This document shows positions 51,087 to 51,196 of a stretch of DNA of 51,196 nt, piece by piece. A program made the position numbers and the translations under genes. The notes under the pieces are model-generated. The model was not told the origin of the DNA, searched no databases, and saw only the letters and a list, made by a program, of their open reading frames with translations. The DNA comes from Candidatus Corynebacterium avicola (lineage in GTDB: Bacteria > Actinomycetota > Actinomycetes > Mycobacteriales > Mycobacteriaceae): positions 1-51,196 of the forward strand of contig DXGC01000049.1 of the NCBI GenBank assembly GCA_019114135.1, written 5' to 3'. Position 1 is the stretch's first letter. Every line of letters starts with the position of its first letter.

Positions 51087-51196
51087 ATGACGAACACCAG
51101 CATCCCCGAGGCCTTCATCTACGAGGCCCTACGAACCCCGCGTGGCAAGGGCAAGCCCGGCGGCAGCCTCCACACCGTGAAGCCGGTGGACCTGCT
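51087..51196 (+). CDS. Acetyl-CoA acyltransferase (thiolase), N-terminal 36 residues
   Basis: ATG 51087 follows a GTGAGG ribosome site and reads [30 protein letters not shown], the thiolase N-terminal core strand and the Arg-Thr-Pro motif, closest in style to actinobacterial FadA2-type enzymes of fatty-acid degradation. From memory fadA2 (Rv0243) also lies just beyond this block in M. tuberculosis. The gene is cut by the window edge, so active-site cysteines are not seen. Confidence 0.85.
   Translation, partial: [36 protein letters not shown]

Overview
The window is about 51 kb of high-GC DNA. Arabinogalactan/lipoarabinomannan-type genes (an AftD-like arabinofuranosyltransferase, DUF2613, DUF3068, an LpqI/NagZ-like lipoprotein) show that it comes from a mycolic-acid bacterium of the order Mycobacteriales. 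Overall style (a proline/betaine-type MHS carrier, PutA, many TANNNT -10 boxes, possible leaderless starts) fits Corynebacterium best. The species was not determined.

Layout. 1-2.2 kb: 5' end of dcd, a GH2 glycosidase and tRNA-Gly(CCC). 2.2-3.1 kb: a lower-GC toxin-antitoxin pair beside the tRNA. 3.2-8.8 kb (minus strand): an O-methyltransferase, then a tightly coupled operon reading intradiol-dioxygenase lipoprotein, TatA, TatC, TatB, histidine kinase, response regulator. 9-14.3 kb: a two-HTH GntR-type regulator divergent from putA. 14.4-16.2 kb: a DHA2 drug-exporter-like MFS protein. 16.5-23.4 kb (plus strand): an exopolysaccharide operon of initiating sugar-phosphate transferase, GT4, one open frame joining a Wzy-like polymerase to a Wzz/BY-kinase, and a Wzx-like flippase. 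23.5-25.2 kb: a MerR regulator fused to a DnaN (sliding clamp)-like module, plus a small helical partner; base use differs from the neighbours. 25.2-32.7 kb: a GT4-pyruvyltransferase fusion (minus), then an acyltransferase, a low-molecular-weight Tyr phosphatase, a second acyltransferase, a DUF218-like protein and a third acyltransferase. 33.3-50.5 kb: cell-envelope genes (VanW-like, LpqI/NagZ-like, USP, DUF2613, AftD, TmaT-like acyltransferase, DUF3068, a large membrane protein, GT4, MtrP-like methyltransferase), interrupted by an MHS transporter and mntP. The window ends in the first codons of a FadA2-like thiolase.

How the genes work together. The 16.5-32.7 kb block looks like a complete Wzy-type polysaccharide system: initiation, extension, polymerisation and length control, flipping, pyruvylation and acylation, with opposing tyrosine kinase and phosphatase. 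The 35-50 kb block resembles, from memory, the M. tuberculosis Rv0224c-Rv0243 neighbourhood (lipomannan/LAM assembly and trehalose mycolate transport). The Tat operon looks like a dedicated export route for a surface-anchored aromatic-ring-cleaving enzyme, with its own two-component system.

The most unusual items are the MerR-clamp fusion pair, the Wzy/BY-kinase single frame, the dioxygenase-TatABC-two-component operon, repeated CU-rich leaders before polysaccharide genes, and a set of in-frame 9-bp tandem repeats in linkers of unrelated exported or envelope proteins. All assignments are by reading motifs; no database search was run.
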